In this document: in pieces, positions 8,312-16,729 of the stretch | Numbering within the stretch: the stretch's first letter is position 1 | Layout: every line of letters begins with the position of its first letter | Source: Nocardia sp. NBC_01329 | GTDB lineage: Bacteria > Actinomycetota > Actinomycetes > Mycobacteriales > Mycobacteriaceae | Direction of reading: 5' to 3' | Assembly (NCBI RefSeq): GCF_035956715.1 | Contig: NZ_CP108381.1 | Coordinates: forward strand, 744,001 to 808,000 | DNA: 64,000 bases | Notes under the pieces: generated by a model | Databases searched by the model: none | Seen by the model: only the letters and a program-made list of their open reading frames with translations | Told to the model about the DNA's origin: nothing | Translations under genes and position numbers: made by a program

Positions 8312-8644
8312 CTACTCCTCGGAGTCCCGGTGCGGGACCAGTTCGAGCCCGAGGACCGCGACCACGATCCCGGTCAGGCACACGATCTTCGCGACGGTGA
8401 CCGCCTCGGCTCCGGTGACCATGGCATAGGCTACGGTCAGGGCTGTGCCGACCCCGGTCCAGACCGCGTAGGCGCTGCCGATCGGGATATCGCGTACCGC
8501 CCGGCCCAGCCCGACCATGCTCGCCGCCAGCGCGACCAAGAAGACGGCGCTCGCCACCGGTTCGGTCAATCCGGCCGACTTTCCGAGCGCGGTCGCCCAG
8601 ACCGCTTCGCAGAGGGCGCTTACCAGCAGAATGATCCACGCCAT
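8312..8644 (-). CDS. SMR-family transporter, second subunit of a guanidinium exporter pair
   Basis: 110 residues with four predicted membrane helices. It begins MAWIILLVSALCEAVWATAL, with the essential membrane Glu of SMR proteins at residue 13. IPIGSAYAVWTGVGTALTV is the conserved SMR helix-3 motif. The start codon lies one base after the stop of the upstream SMR gene, so the two are translationally linked and probably form a heterodimer. The guanidine-III riboswitch ahead of the pair assigns guanidinium as the likely exported cation (Gdx type). The C-terminus is hydrophilic (VPHRDSEE). Confidence 0.9.
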   Translation of the reverse strand: MAWIILLVSALCEAVWATALGKSAGLTEPVASAVFLVALAASMVGLGRAVRDIPIGSAYAVWTGVGTALTVAYAMVTGAEAVTVAKIVCLTGIVVAVLGLELVPHRDSEE

Positions 8645-8645
8645 C

Positions 8646-8960
8646 TCAACTCACCGCCTTCAGGCCCACGACCGAGACGATGAGCAGGGAGAGCAACAGG
8701 ATCCGGGCGGTATCGGCGCGCTCCCGCCCGGTGGCGACGGCCCACACCACGGTCAGTGTGGCGCCGGTGCCCACCCAGACGGCGTAGGCGGTACCGGTGG
8801 GCAGATCGATCATCGCCCAGGCCAGCCCGGCCATACTCAGGACCAGGGCGACGACGAACAGGGCGGTGGGTTTCCAGCGGCGGAAGCCGTGTGACGCGGA
8901 CAATGCGGCGGCCCACACGGCCTCCAGCACCCCCGATACCAACAGGATGAACCAGGACAT
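8646..8960 (-). CDS. SMR-family transporter, first subunit of a guanidinium exporter pair
   Basis: 104 residues with four membrane helices: MSWFILLVSGVLEAVWAAAL carries the SMR Glu at residue 13, then LPTGTAYAVWVGTGATLTV. It is the first gene after the guanidine-III riboswitch; the ribosome site GGAAGGG (8967-8973) touches the 3' end of the switch. Sequence alone cannot separate guanidinium from quaternary-ammonium export, but the riboswitch strongly favours guanidinium. Paired SMR genes usually work as antiparallel heterodimers. Confidence 0.92.
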   Translation of the reverse strand: MSWFILLVSGVLEAVWAAALSASHGFRRWKPTALFVVALVLSMAGLAWAMIDLPTGTAYAVWVGTGATLTVVWAVATGRERADTARILLLSLLIVSVVGLKAVS

Positions 8961-8973
8961 GACGAACCCTTCC

Positions 8974-9015
8974 GAGTCAGTCTTGTCGCGATGCGGGTAC
9001 TGCTCCCTCGTCCGC
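8974..9015 (-). promoter_or_regulatory. Guanidine-III (ykkC-III) riboswitch
   Basis: Reading the minus strand, the segment contains GCGGACGAGG, AGTACCCGC and GCGACAAGAC, the three conserved blocks of the guanidine-III class in the right order and spacing. P1 pairs GCGG (9015-9012) with CCGC (8996-8993). P2 pairs GAGCAGT (9005-8999) with ACTG-A-CTC (8981-8974), with one bulged A. The 3' arm of P2 abuts the ribosome site of the SMR gene. Ligand folding may therefore change access to that site; the direction of control is inference. Confidence 0.92.
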
Positions 9016-9250
9016 GAGCCCGATCACCGGGCTCCACAGCGATAACGAACGGGGTCCGCTCGGGATTCCCGGTGGTGAGCGGAACCACCACGATCATCGG
9101 CCGGCCCGCGCCGACGCCCGGTCGTCGGCCGGGACCCGCGGTGCGGGCCGAATCCCGGCGCGTTCCCGGACGGCGCGCGGATCGTCGGCCAGGCGCCGGC
9201 CCGCCGGCATCCGGCGTAGCTCCGGATGCAGCCGGTGGTCTCCGTGTCGG

Positions 9251-9475
9251 TCAGGCCGGGTTATCACCATCGGCTGCCGCGGGAGGGTGCTGTTCGCTGT
9301 CGGAGGTTTCGCCGGCCAGTACCGCTCCGAGACGCGCTCGCTGCGGGGATCTGGTCACCGCTTCCTCGAGGATCGCGAGGATCTCTGCTTCCGTGCTGTG
9401 TCCGTGTTTGTCCGCGCGAATCCGCAGGGCGCGGTACACCGCGTCCGGTACATGTCGAACAGATAGCGTCACCAT
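9251..9475 (-). CDS. Orphan FitA/VapB-like ribbon-helix-helix antitoxin
   Basis: 74 residues from ATG 9475 (MVTLSVRHVPDAVYRALRIRADKHGHSTEAEILAILEEAV). This is the FitA pattern: a DNA-contacting beta strand (TLSVRHVP), then two helices with the typical HGHSTEAEI segment. The C-terminal tail (SDSEQHPPAAADGDNPA) is disordered. Normally a PIN-domain toxin follows within a few bases, but no open frame with PIN residues exists downstream (9000-9250). It is either a solitary antitoxin, an anti-addiction relic, or a regulator. Longer in-frame upstream codons belong to antisense of the flanking region. Confidence 0.8.
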   Translation of the reverse strand: MVTLSVRHVPDAVYRALRIRADKHGHSTEAEILAILEEAVTRSPQRARLGAVLAGETSDSEQHPPAAADGDNPA

Positions 9476-9760
9476 GGTGGGCGTCTTTCGTCGACAGGGG
9501 TCGGTTCCCCGATTATATTTCCCGCTCCGGCAAACTTCCGGCGTCGGCGAAGTCTCTTTCTGATATATCCCGCGGTGGTGACAGGGCGGACCGGCCGAAC
9601 GATCGGATGCGAGCGCGCTCCGTAGAGTAATCGGCCGAAAGCCATTCCGGCACTGCGAATATGGCGCAAGATCGGAAACTGTCGGTGCGACGGAAAGTCC
9701 GGACCGGACGGTTCGGCACGGTGCGCGTGCTCTCGCGCGCATACGGAAAGTGAGGCGGAA
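9476..9760. other. 285-bp intergenic region, divergent promoters
   Basis: It lies between the orphan antitoxin (-) and the APH-like gene (+). It contains AT-richer patches such as CCGATTATATTTCCC (9509-9523) and TTCTGATATATCC (9567-9579) that could be promoter elements. No repeat, RNA or protein feature was recognised. Confidence 0.4.
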
Positions 9761-10933
9761 ATGAATCACAAGCTCTGGTTGCTCGGCCGGCTCGCCGCGG
9801 TGGGCGGACATATCGTCGGCGAGAAGATCACCGGGCACCGGGCCCGCACGATCGACGATGTGCCGGCATCCGGCGCCGCGCTCACCGCCGAATGGCTGAC
9901 CGCGGTGCTCTGCCGGGACACTCCCGGAGCCGAAGTGCTCTCCTTCGAAACCACCGGCGGCAGCAGTGGCACCTCGACCCGGGTCGCCATCCGGGTGGAA
10001 TACAACGAGCCGGGCCGGGCGGCCGAACTTCCGGAGGCGCTGTTCGCCAAGACCACGACATCGCTGAGTCAGCGCATTCTGTTGGGCGGCGGCAAGATGA
10101 TCGACGGCGAGACCCGGTTCTTCCGGGATTTCCGGCCGAAATTGGAAATCCAGGCACCATTGGGCTATTGGGGTGCTTCGGATCCGGCGTCCTGGCGGTC
10201 GATCGCGCTCATGGAGGATATCGCCGCGACGCGCGGGGCGGTGTTCAGTGAACCCACCGCCCCGATCGGCCGCGCGGAGATGGAAGACCTGGTGCGGAAT
10301 CTCGCCCGCCTGCACGGCGCATTCTGGGAAGATCCGTCGATCGAGGTGCTCAAGACCACCAACGAGGCATTGCAGGCATATCTCGGGGCGATCGATATGA
10401 AGACCCGCTGCAAGGTCGGGCTGGACCGGGCCGAGGAAGTGGTTCCGGAGGGTCTGCGGGGTCAGGCCGATCGGTTGTGGGCCGGGGTCGAGCGCGCGGT
10501 GGACCTGGCCACCACCGGACTGCCGCATACGCTGCTGCACGGTGACCCCCATATCGGTCAGACCTACCGGACCGCCGAGGGGCGGATGGGTTATGTGGAC
10601 TGGCAGGTCGTGATGCGGGGTGGCTGGGGGCACGATTTCGCGTACACCGTGAACTCGGGCTGTGAACCGGAGGACCGGCGGGCCTGGGCCGAAGAACTGC
10701 TCCGGGCGTATCTGGCGGAATTGTCCGAGGCCGGGGGTGCGGCGCCCGATTTCGACGACGCCTGGCTCATCTATCGCCAGCAGTCGATGTTCGCCTACGC
10801 GGCGTGGGCGTTCACCATCGGCCGTGCGGCTTATCAGCCCGAGATGCAGTCGCGCGAAACCTGTCTGACGCTGATGCGCCGGATCACTTCGGCCATCGAC
10901 GACAACCGATCGCTGGAGGCATTGGAGGTCTGA
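9761..10933 (+). CDS. APH/ecdysteroid-kinase-like phosphotransferase
   Basis: 390 residues. Kinase-like landmarks: a P-loop-like TGGSSGTSTRVAI (residues ~66-78), LFAKTTTS (ATP-contacting Lys), LALMED-type hinge (SIALMEDI), a catalytic loop LLHGDPHIGQTY, and YVDWQ in place of DFG. This is the aminoglycoside phosphotransferase fold, most like the EcKinase/DUF1679-type enzymes found beside acyl-CoA dehydrogenases and P450s in actinobacteria, rather than an antibiotic-resistance enzyme. Downstream on the same strand are a P450 and an acyl-CoA dehydrogenase, suggesting phosphorylation of a small catabolic intermediate. Substrate unknown. Confidence 0.8.
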   Translation: MNHKLWLLGRLAAVGGHIVGEKITGHRARTIDDVPASGAALTAEWLTAVLCRDTPGAEVLSFETTGGSSGTSTRVAIRVEYNEPGRAAELPEALFAKTTTSLSQRILLGGGKMIDGETRFFRDFRPKLEIQAPLGYWGASDPASWRSIALMEDIAATRGAVFSEPTAPIGRAEMEDLVRNLARLHGAFWEDPSIEVLKTTNEALQAYLGAIDMKTRCKVGLDRAEEVVPEGLRGQADRLWAGVERAVDLATTGLPHTLLHGDPHIGQTYRTAEGRMGYVDWQVVMRGGWGHDFAYTVNSGCEPEDRRAWAEELLRAYLAELSEAGGAAPDFDDAWLIYRQQSMFAYAAWAFTIGRAAYQPEMQSRETCLTLMRRITSAIDDNRSLEALEV

Positions 10934-10945
10934 GAAGTGCTGCGG

Positions 10946-10975
10946 GGCCGGGCTTTCGGTGCGCCGAGCCCGGCC
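10946..10975 (+). terminator. Rho-independent-type hairpin after the APH-like gene
   Basis: GGCCGGGCT (10946-10954) pairs with AGCCCGGCC (10967-10975), 13 bases after the stop codon. There is no T tract. Confidence 0.55.
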
Positions 10976-11196
10976 GCGCGCGGATGCACGATAATTCGGA
11001 ATTGTGCGGACTAGTCCCACGAAATTACTAAATTAACGGCCGTGCAACATATTTCGAAATCGATCAGATCCAATGACCATGTCGTACCATCGCCTGGTTC
11101 CGGCTCGAGTCAGATTTCTGCAGGAGGAGACTCGATCCGGGAACCGGCCGGCGGAAAACCATCGGCCCCGCACTCAGATCGCACGGAGTTTCGTTC

Positions 11197-12480
11197 TTGA
11201 CTACCTCGGACGACCGAATACACGCACAGGCCCATGTACACGGATCACCAGTCGATTCCGATGATCCGCGCGTACCGCTGTACCTGCCGGAATTCGCCGC
11301 CGACCCCCATCGGGTGTACCGCGAGTTGCGCGCCCGGTACGGGTCGCTGGCGCCGGTCGAGTTGGCACCGGGGGTGCCCGCCACACTGGTGATCGGATAC
11401 AGCACCGCTCTGCGGGTGCTCAACGATCCGGACCGTTTCCCCGCCGACCCCCGGACCTGGCAGAAGGATGTTCCGGCCGAATGCCCGATCCTGCCGCTGC
11501 TGGAGTGGCGGCCGATGGCCAGCCGTTGCGCCGGCCAGGAGTTCGTGCGCTACCGGCAGGCCATCACCGCGAGCATGGACGAAGTGGACCTGTACGCGAT
11601 CCATACGGTCGTCGAGAACATCGCGGGCCCGTTGATCAACTCGTTCTGCCGGGACGGCCACGCGGAACTGATCCAGCAGTACGTGTTCCCGCTGGCGTTC
11701 CAGGTGATCAACTATCTGCTCGGTTGCCCGCCCGAGATCGGCCAGCAGGTCGCGGCCGGAACGGCCGCGCTGCTCGAGGGCGTGGACGCCGAGGCGGGCA
11801 GTCGGATGCTGGGCGAGGCCCTGATGAACCTGGTGCTGCTCAAACGGGAATCCCCGGGCAGCGATATCACCTCGGTGCTGCTGCAGCATCCGGTCGAGCT
11901 GACCGAGGAGGAGGTATCACACCATGTCTCACAGGTGTACGGCACCGGGATCGAGTTCGAACTGAACCTGATCGTCAACACGCTGCTGCTGATCCTCACC
12001 GACGAACGGTTCGGCGGCAGTGTCCTGGGCGGCAACCTGACCTCACGGGACGCCCTGGACGAGGTGCTGTTCAACGATCCGCCGCTGGCGAACCTGCTGA
12101 TCACCTATCCGCGGATGCCCATCCTGCTCGACGACGTGTGGCTGCCCGCGCATCAGCCCGTGGTGATCAGCATGGCCGCCTGCAATACCGACCCCAGCAT
12201 CCGGGCTTCGGAGTTGACCGGTAACCGAGCCCACCTCGCATGGGGGCTGGGTCCGCACGCCTGTCCCGCTCAGTCGCTGGCCTATATGGTCGCCGAAGGC
12301 GCCATCGACCAACTGCTGGACGCCCTGCCGGAGATGCGTGCCGACTTCCCCGGCGGCGAACCGGTCTGGCGGCCCGGCCCCTTCCACCGTTCGCTGGCCG
12401 GGCTACCGGTGACCTTCCCCCCGGGCACGCCACTGCCCGGCTACGAGGATGCATCCGACCGTCCCGCAGTCCGCGCCTGA
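11197..12480 (+). CDS. Cytochrome P450 lacking the canonical EXXR motif (CYP157-like)
   Basis: 427 residues, TTG start at 11197 after ACGGAG. The heme-binding loop is clear ([18 protein letters not shown]; Cys thiolate). The I-helix region reads [20 protein letters not shown] and lacks the usual AGxxT. The K-helix region reads [14 protein letters not shown], giving EVLF where EXXR is expected. Members of the Streptomyces CYP157 family are known for the same loss. The fold should therefore still bind heme. Neighbours (kinase, acyl-CoA dehydrogenase, SDR) suggest lipid or steroid chemistry. Catalytic competence and substrate are unknown. Confidence 0.88.
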   Translation: MTTSDDRIHAQAHVHGSPVDSDDPRVPLYLPEFAADPHRVYRELRARYGSLAPVELAPGVPATLVIGYSTALRVLNDPDRFPADPRTWQKDVPAECPILPLLEWRPMASRCAGQEFVRYRQAITASMDEVDLYAIHTVVENIAGPLINSFCRDGHAELIQQYVFPLAFQVINYLLGCPPEIGQQVAAGTAALLEGVDAEAGSRMLGEALMNLVLLKRESPGSDITSVLLQHPVELTEEEVSHHVSQVYGTGIEFELNLIVNTLLLILTDERFGGSVLGGNLTSRDALDEVLFNDPPLANLLITYPRMPILLDDVWLPAHQPVVISMAACNTDPSIRASELTGNRAHLAWGLGPHACPAQSLAYMVAEGAIDQLLDALPEMRADFPGGEPVWRPGPFHRSLAGLPVTFPPGTPLPGYEDASDRPAVRA

Positions 12481-12643
12481 GCGCGGGGGGCTCGGCTACC
12501 ACCGGGTCCGGACCCGCCTACCGGGTCCGGACCCGACGCCCCGACGCCACTCACAGTGTCGTGGGTCTGCCCACTCTCGCGCTGATCCCAGTTCATCCGT
12601 GCGCACATCTCCTGTCTTCCCAGGATGGTCCGCCTCCGTGGCC

Positions 12644-12692
12644 GGGGTCACGAGGGCCCCGACCCCGCGGCGCCGAAGGCGCCGCCAAAATA
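12644..12692 (+). repeat. Recurrent intergenic hairpin element, copy 1
   Basis: The element begins GGGGTCACGAGGGCCCCGAC, continues with an 8-bp stem GCGGCGCC / GGCGCCGC (12667-12674, 12678-12685) closed by a GAA loop, and ends CAAAATA. Related copies are at 24861-24900, 63813-63848 and 63859-63906, always on the + strand and upstream of a + strand gene. Here the acyl-CoA dehydrogenase start is 87 bases downstream. Confidence 0.7.
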
Positions 12693-12710
12693 CTTGAATC
12701 CGGATTCAAG
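12693..12710. promoter_or_regulatory. 18-bp perfect palindrome, probable TetR operator
   Basis: CTTGAATCCGGATTCAAG is perfectly self-complementary and lies 69 bases upstream of the acyl-CoA dehydrogenase start. The nearest regulator is the TetR gene at 14120, downstream in the same run of genes. It is the best candidate ligand-responsive repressor for this site. Confidence 0.65.
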
Positions 12711-12779
12711 TTCGTTTACCTTCGGAGTCATCGAACGGCCGTCGGCGCGTCGAGCCGCGCCTCGAAGATCGGAGTTCTC

Positions 12780-14012
12780 GTGGAGCTGTTCACCTCGACC
12801 GAGCGTGCGCGGGAGTACCGCAGTACCCTGCTCGCGTTCATGGACGAATGCGTGTATCCGGCCGAGTCCGTGTACGCCGAGCAGATGGCCGCGGCCGGTG
12901 ATCCGCACCATCACCCGCAGATCCTCGAGAACCTCAAGACCGAAGCCAAGCAGCGTGGCCTGTGGAATCTGTTCCATCCGCATCCCGAGTGGGGCCCGGG
13001 TCTGACCAATCTGGAGTACGCGCCGCTGGCCGAGATCATGGGCCGTAGTCCGGCGCTGGCTCCCGAGGCCTGTAATTGTTCGGCCCCCGATACCGGCAAT
13101 ATGGAAGTCTTCACCCTCTTCGGTACCGAGGAGCACAAGCAGCGCTGGCTCGAACCGCTGCTCGACGGCACCATCCGGTCCGCGTTCGCGATGACCGAGC
13201 CCGGGGTCGCCAGTTCCGATGCCACCAATGTGGAGATGCGGATGGAGCGCGACGGCGACGAATACGTGCTCAACGGTCGTAAATGGTTCGCTTCCAATGC
13301 CATGCATGCCAATTGCAAGGTGCTCATCGTGATGGGGAAGACCGATCCGGACGCCCCGAAGCATCGGCAGCAGTCGATGATGGTGGTGCCCATCGACGCG
13401 CCGGGCGTCACCGTCGTGCGCAATCTGCCGGTGTTCGGTTATGTCGACCGGGAGGGTCACGCCGAAATCGATTTCACCGATGTGCGGGTTCCGGTCACCG
13501 ATGTGCTCAAAGGCGAGGGCGAGGGGTTCGCGATCAGCCAGGCCCGGCTGGGTCCGGGCCGGATCCATCACGCCATGCGTGCGATCGGGATGGCCGAACG
13601 CGCTCTGGAACTCATGTGCGCCCGCGCCGATTCCCGGACCACTTTCGGGCGCAAGGTCAGTGAGCGGGCCAATATCCGGGACTGGATCGCCGAGGCTCGT
13701 ATCGATATCGAACAGGCGCGGCTGCTCACGCTGAAAACCGCCTGGATGATGGATACGGTCGGGAACAAGGAGGCGCGCACCGAGATCGCCGCCATCAAGA
13801 TCGCGGCGCCGGTGATGGCGTTGCGGATCGTGGACCGCGCCATCCAGGTGTACGGCGCGGCGGGGGTGACCGAGGATTTCCCGCTCGCGAGCATGTACGC
13901 CCATCTGCGCACCCTGCGGATCGCGGACGGTCCCGATGAGGTGCACAAGCTGACGATCGCCCGGGCCGAACTCGGTAGAGCCCGCGCGGCGGCGGAAGCC
14001 GCCGGCAAGTAG
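12780..14012 (+). CDS. Acyl-CoA dehydrogenase
   Basis: 410 residues from GTG 12780, with CGGAG just upstream; the longer open frame merely reads through the P450 end and the intergenic repeat. Signature segments: [18 protein letters not shown] (FAD-binding strand, typical AMTEP), [17 protein letters not shown], and [23 protein letters not shown]. The C-terminal domain has [38 protein letters not shown] and [32 protein letters not shown]. The last block carries the usual catalytic-base region of long-chain FadE proteins. It oxidises an acyl-CoA with transfer to ETF. The palindrome upstream and TetR downstream suggest inducible expression. Confidence 0.92.
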   Translation: MELFTSTERAREYRSTLLAFMDECVYPAESVYAEQMAAAGDPHHHPQILENLKTEAKQRGLWNLFHPHPEWGPGLTNLEYAPLAEIMGRSPALAPEACNCSAPDTGNMEVFTLFGTEEHKQRWLEPLLDGTIRSAFAMTEPGVASSDATNVEMRMERDGDEYVLNGRKWFASNAMHANCKVLIVMGKTDPDAPKHRQQSMMVVPIDAPGVTVVRNLPVFGYVDREGHAEIDFTDVRVPVTDVLKGEGEGFAISQARLGPGRIHHAMRAIGMAERALELMCARADSRTTFGRKVSERANIRDWIAEARIDIEQARLLTLKTAWMMDTVGNKEARTEIAAIKIAAPVMALRIVDRAIQVYGAAGVTEDFPLASMYAHLRTLRIADGPDEVHKLTIARAELGRARAAAEAAGK

Positions 14013-14020
14013 TCGTCCTC

Positions 14021-14051
14021 GCCCGGGCCCGCGGAGGTGGCCCGGGCTTTT
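14021..14051 (+). terminator. Intrinsic terminator after acyl-CoA dehydrogenase
   Basis: GCCCGGGC (14021-14028) pairs with GCCCGGGC (14040-14047), followed directly by TTTTC. It begins eight bases after the stop codon. Confidence 0.8.
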
Positions 14052-14119
14052 CGGCTCGTCGCCGGATACGAGCGGCTGCGCCGGCCCCTGGTGCCACCCT
14101 GAGCACCCCCAACCCTTCT

Positions 14120-14821
14120 ATGACAGTGAGAATGCCGGTGAACGCCCAGGAAGACAGCATTTCTCCGGGCAGGGCCACGGCTGCGGGGAATGGTGGTTCG
14201 CCCCGGCCCGCCCCGAAGAGCCGACGTGGTATCCGCACCCGCGCCGTATTGGTCGCGGCGGCCCGCTCGGTTTTCGAGGCGGACGGATTCGTCGATGCCC
14301 GGATCAGCGATATCACCCGGACCGCGGGGGTGGCGTCGGGGTCGTTCTACACCTATTTCGACAGCAAGGAAGAGATCTTCGCCGAGGTCGTCGAACAGGT
14401 ACGGGAGGAGATGCTGCATCCGCACGTCCGTGCTCGCGGCGGCAGCGACGACCCGCGTGATTGGATCGCCGCGGCGAACCGGGAGTATCTGCTGTCCTAT
14501 CAGCGCAATGCCCGGTTCATGGCGGTACTCGAGCAGGTGTCCCGTATCGACCAGCAGTTCGCCGCGCTCCGTGCCGAGCGGGCCTCGGCGTTCATCGATC
14601 GCAATGCCGCGTTGATCCGGGATCTGCAGGACCGCGGGCTGGTCACCGCTCGGTTGGACGCCCGGGTGACGGCGCTGGCGTTGTCGAGCATGGTCAGCAA
14701 GGTTGCCTATCTGGTGTTCGTGGAGGGGGAGAAGATCGAATTCGACACCCTGCTCGAAACTCTCGACTGGATCTGGTGCAACGCTCTGCAACTGCCGGGA
14801 AACCCGGACGCGGCCGAGTAA
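14120..14821 (+). CDS. TetR-family regulator
   Basis: 233 residues from ATG 14120; an ATG at 14132 is an alternative. A disordered 35-residue Pro/Arg-rich start is followed by the helix-turn-helix (ARSVFEADGFVDARISDITRTAGVASGSFYTYFDSKEEIFAEV). The C-terminal domain is helical (QRNARFMAVLEQVSRIDQQF). This resembles regulators of fatty-acid and steroid genes in mycobacteria. It probably binds the CTTGAATCCGGATTCAAG palindrome upstream of the acyl-CoA dehydrogenase. It converges on the SDR at 14843. Confidence 0.9.
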   Translation: MTVRMPVNAQEDSISPGRATAAGNGGSPRPAPKSRRGIRTRAVLVAAARSVFEADGFVDARISDITRTAGVASGSFYTYFDSKEEIFAEVVEQVREEMLHPHVRARGGSDDPRDWIAAANREYLLSYQRNARFMAVLEQVSRIDQQFAALRAERASAFIDRNAALIRDLQDRGLVTARLDARVTALALSSMVSKVAYLVFVEGEKIEFDTLLETLDWIWCNALQLPGNPDAAE

Positions 14822-14842
14822 CGAGGTCCGGACCGGTAGGAG

Positions 14843-15706
14843 CTACTCCGCTCGCCGGGGCGTGGAGAAACCACGGAACTTGCGCAGGTAGCCGACGATA
14901 CGGCGCAGCGGGACCGCGCGCGGCCACTCGTCGGAGCGGAAATACGCGTCGGTGCCCCCGTCGACGAAAATAACGCTACCGCAGAGGAATTCGGCGGAAG
15001 GGGAGAGCATCATGGCCACCCAGTCGGCAATGTGCTCCGGTTTGCCGAATCCGCCCGTAGGCACCGGGAACGCCTTGATCGCCTTGGCTTCCAGCGGTGA
15101 GTCGAGCTGGCGTTCGAGCAGCGGGGTCAGGATGGCGCCGGGGGCGATGACGTTGAGCCGGATACCTTCACCGGCCCATTCCGGGCGCACAGCATGCCGT
15201 CGTACCCAGCGGCTGACCGCGATCTTGGAGGCCGCGTATACGAACGGCCCGGCTTGTTTGCCGAAGATCTTCACCGCCCGCACGGCGCGCTCGGTATCGC
15301 CGGCCAGGAAGGCCGCGACCGCCCGGCGAGGGACTGCGGGCACTGTAGTGGCGGAATTGCTGCCGAAGGCGACCACTCGCGCGGAACCACTGGCCGCGAG
15401 CGCGGGCCGCCAGGCCTCGAGCAACTCGACCGTCCCGAGATAGTTCACGGCCGCGATCACCGGCAGCCGTTCGGGCTGCGGCGCGGGCCCCAGACCGGCT
15501 GCGAGCACGGCACCGTCGAGCCGGCCGTCCGCGGCGGACAGTACCGCTTCGATCGCCGAGCGCCGGCCTGCGGCCGTGGCGAGGTCTGCGACGATATCGG
15601 TCTCCTGGATGTCCACCCCGATCACCCGGTGGCCCGCGGCGATCAGTTTGTCGGCGACCGCTCTGCCCATCCCCGACGCCGCCCCCGTGACCGCGTAGAC
15701 ACCCAT
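14843..15706 (-). CDS. Short-chain dehydrogenase/reductase
   Basis: 287 residues. Classical SDR landmarks: VTGAASGMGRAVADKL (TGxxxGxG), GVDIQETDIVADL (acid at the end of beta-2, NAD preference), AGLGPAP in place of NNAG, VNYLGTVELL, FGSNSA (catalytic Ser region), YAASKIAVSRWVRR (YxxxK), and APGAILTPLLERQ. It is close to the mycobacterial family of SDRs with the AVPRRAVAAFLAGD insert, often linked to lipid or steroid metabolism. It is convergent with the TetR gene and probably belongs functionally to the 9.7-15.7 kb block. Confidence 0.9.
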   Translation of the reverse strand: MGVYAVTGAASGMGRAVADKLIAAGHRVIGVDIQETDIVADLATAAGRRSAIEAVLSAADGRLDGAVLAAGLGPAPQPERLPVIAAVNYLGTVELLEAWRPALAASGSARVVAFGSNSATTVPAVPRRAVAAFLAGDTERAVRAVKIFGKQAGPFVYAASKIAVSRWVRRHAVRPEWAGEGIRLNVIAPGAILTPLLERQLDSPLEAKAIKAFPVPTGGFGKPEHIADWVAMMLSPSAEFLCGSVIFVDGGTDAYFRSDEWPRAVPLRRIVGYLRKFRGFSTPRRAE

Positions 15707-15837
15707 CCGAAATCCCTTCGTCCGGCCGCGGACTGTGGTCCCCGGCCATTTCGACGGAGTTTGTCAAAAGTAGGGAGTCTGTCAAGAGGGCCGGCGGTCG
15801 CAGGGCGTCGGCGGCCTGCCGTCCGAGGCGGCGCGGC

Positions 15838-16245
15838 TCAGTCCGGTAGGCGCAGATATTCGGGCAGGGTGAAACAGATGATGCCGAAGTCGTAGCCCTT
15901 CTGCACATTCACCTCGGCGGCCACTCCGTCGGCCGACACCAGGTGCCGGCCCGGAACCGCCGGTGCCCAGTCCGCGGTGAACTTCCCGGGCCCCACCTGC
16001 TCGATCGGGCCGAAGGTCCCGCCACCGGGTTGCCCGTTCACTCGGTCCTCCAGCACGCCCACCCCGTCGCCGAGCACCGTGAGGGTGTAGGCGCAGCTCG
16101 TCCCGTACTGGACGAAGCCGAGGCCGAAACCACCGGAGACGCTCACACTCGATACCGCGGCCGAGGCGCCCGGCGCGGGCCCGACCGAGGTCGCGGTGGC
16201 GAGAGCGATGGCGGTGACAGCGATACGCAGGTGTGCGGTCGTCAT
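15838..16245 (-). CDS. Small exported protein of unknown function
   Basis: 135 residues with a clear signal peptide (MTTAHLRIAVTAIALATATSVGPAPGASAA, cleavage after the last Ala). The mature part is a beta-rich ~105-residue domain with two Cys residues (SCAYTLTV and GIICFTL) that could form a disulfide. The GPIEQVGPGKFTADWAPAVPGRHLVSADG segment looks like an immunoglobulin-like strand pattern. No family was recognised. It is divergent from the next exported protein at 16730. Confidence 0.75.
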   Translation of the reverse strand: MTTAHLRIAVTAIALATATSVGPAPGASAAVSSVSVSGGFGLGFVQYGTSCAYTLTVLGDGVGVLEDRVNGQPGGGTFGPIEQVGPGKFTADWAPAVPGRHLVSADGVAAEVNVQKGYDFGIICFTLPEYLRLPD

Positions 16246-16729
16246 GGCAGGTGCTCCGGTTGTGTCGACGGTGGGTACACGATGGAACGTCCTGTGGGTA
16301 GTTCAGCACTCCGGGATTGCGCGGCACAGTCACCGCGGGTCACGAAGTAGTCCCGGTTGGCTCCGTTGCGCGGGCCGGGCCCCGGCTGTGCCGGGACTGG
16401 CACATTTCGGTGGGTGTGTAACACCTGGGTGCCGTCAGGTGAATAACGGTGCGTAAATGTTATGGGTACGAGCCGATTGCCAGGGGAGTGCTGCCGGGGC
16501 CGATAGCAGCGTCGCGGTGATATCGCAGGGTCCTATAACCGTTGAACGGAACGAGTTCCGGGAATCGTCCCCGGACCATCGAGTTATTGAGTAGCAATTT
16601 AAATGATTAATTCTCCGTTTAATTCCCGATACACATCGGAACTCGAATTATCGGTATGGTCCTGTGCGCGAAGTGAAATCGCAGCTCGCCCGGCCCCGGG
16701 CCGGTTCACGTGAGAAGGAATTGAGCGTA
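16246..16729. other. 484-bp divergent intergenic region
   Basis: It separates two genes for exported proteins. An AT-rich stretch (GAGTAGCAATTTAAATGATT, 16589-16608, and onward to ~16650) stands out in this GC-rich genome and probably contains the + strand promoter. No RNA gene or coding sequence was recognised. Confidence 0.45.

Noticed and set aside
8960..9100. Guanidine-I (ykkC) riboswitch
   Set aside because: The GUCCGAGAG and downstream ACGG blocks of class I are missing, while all class III blocks are present.
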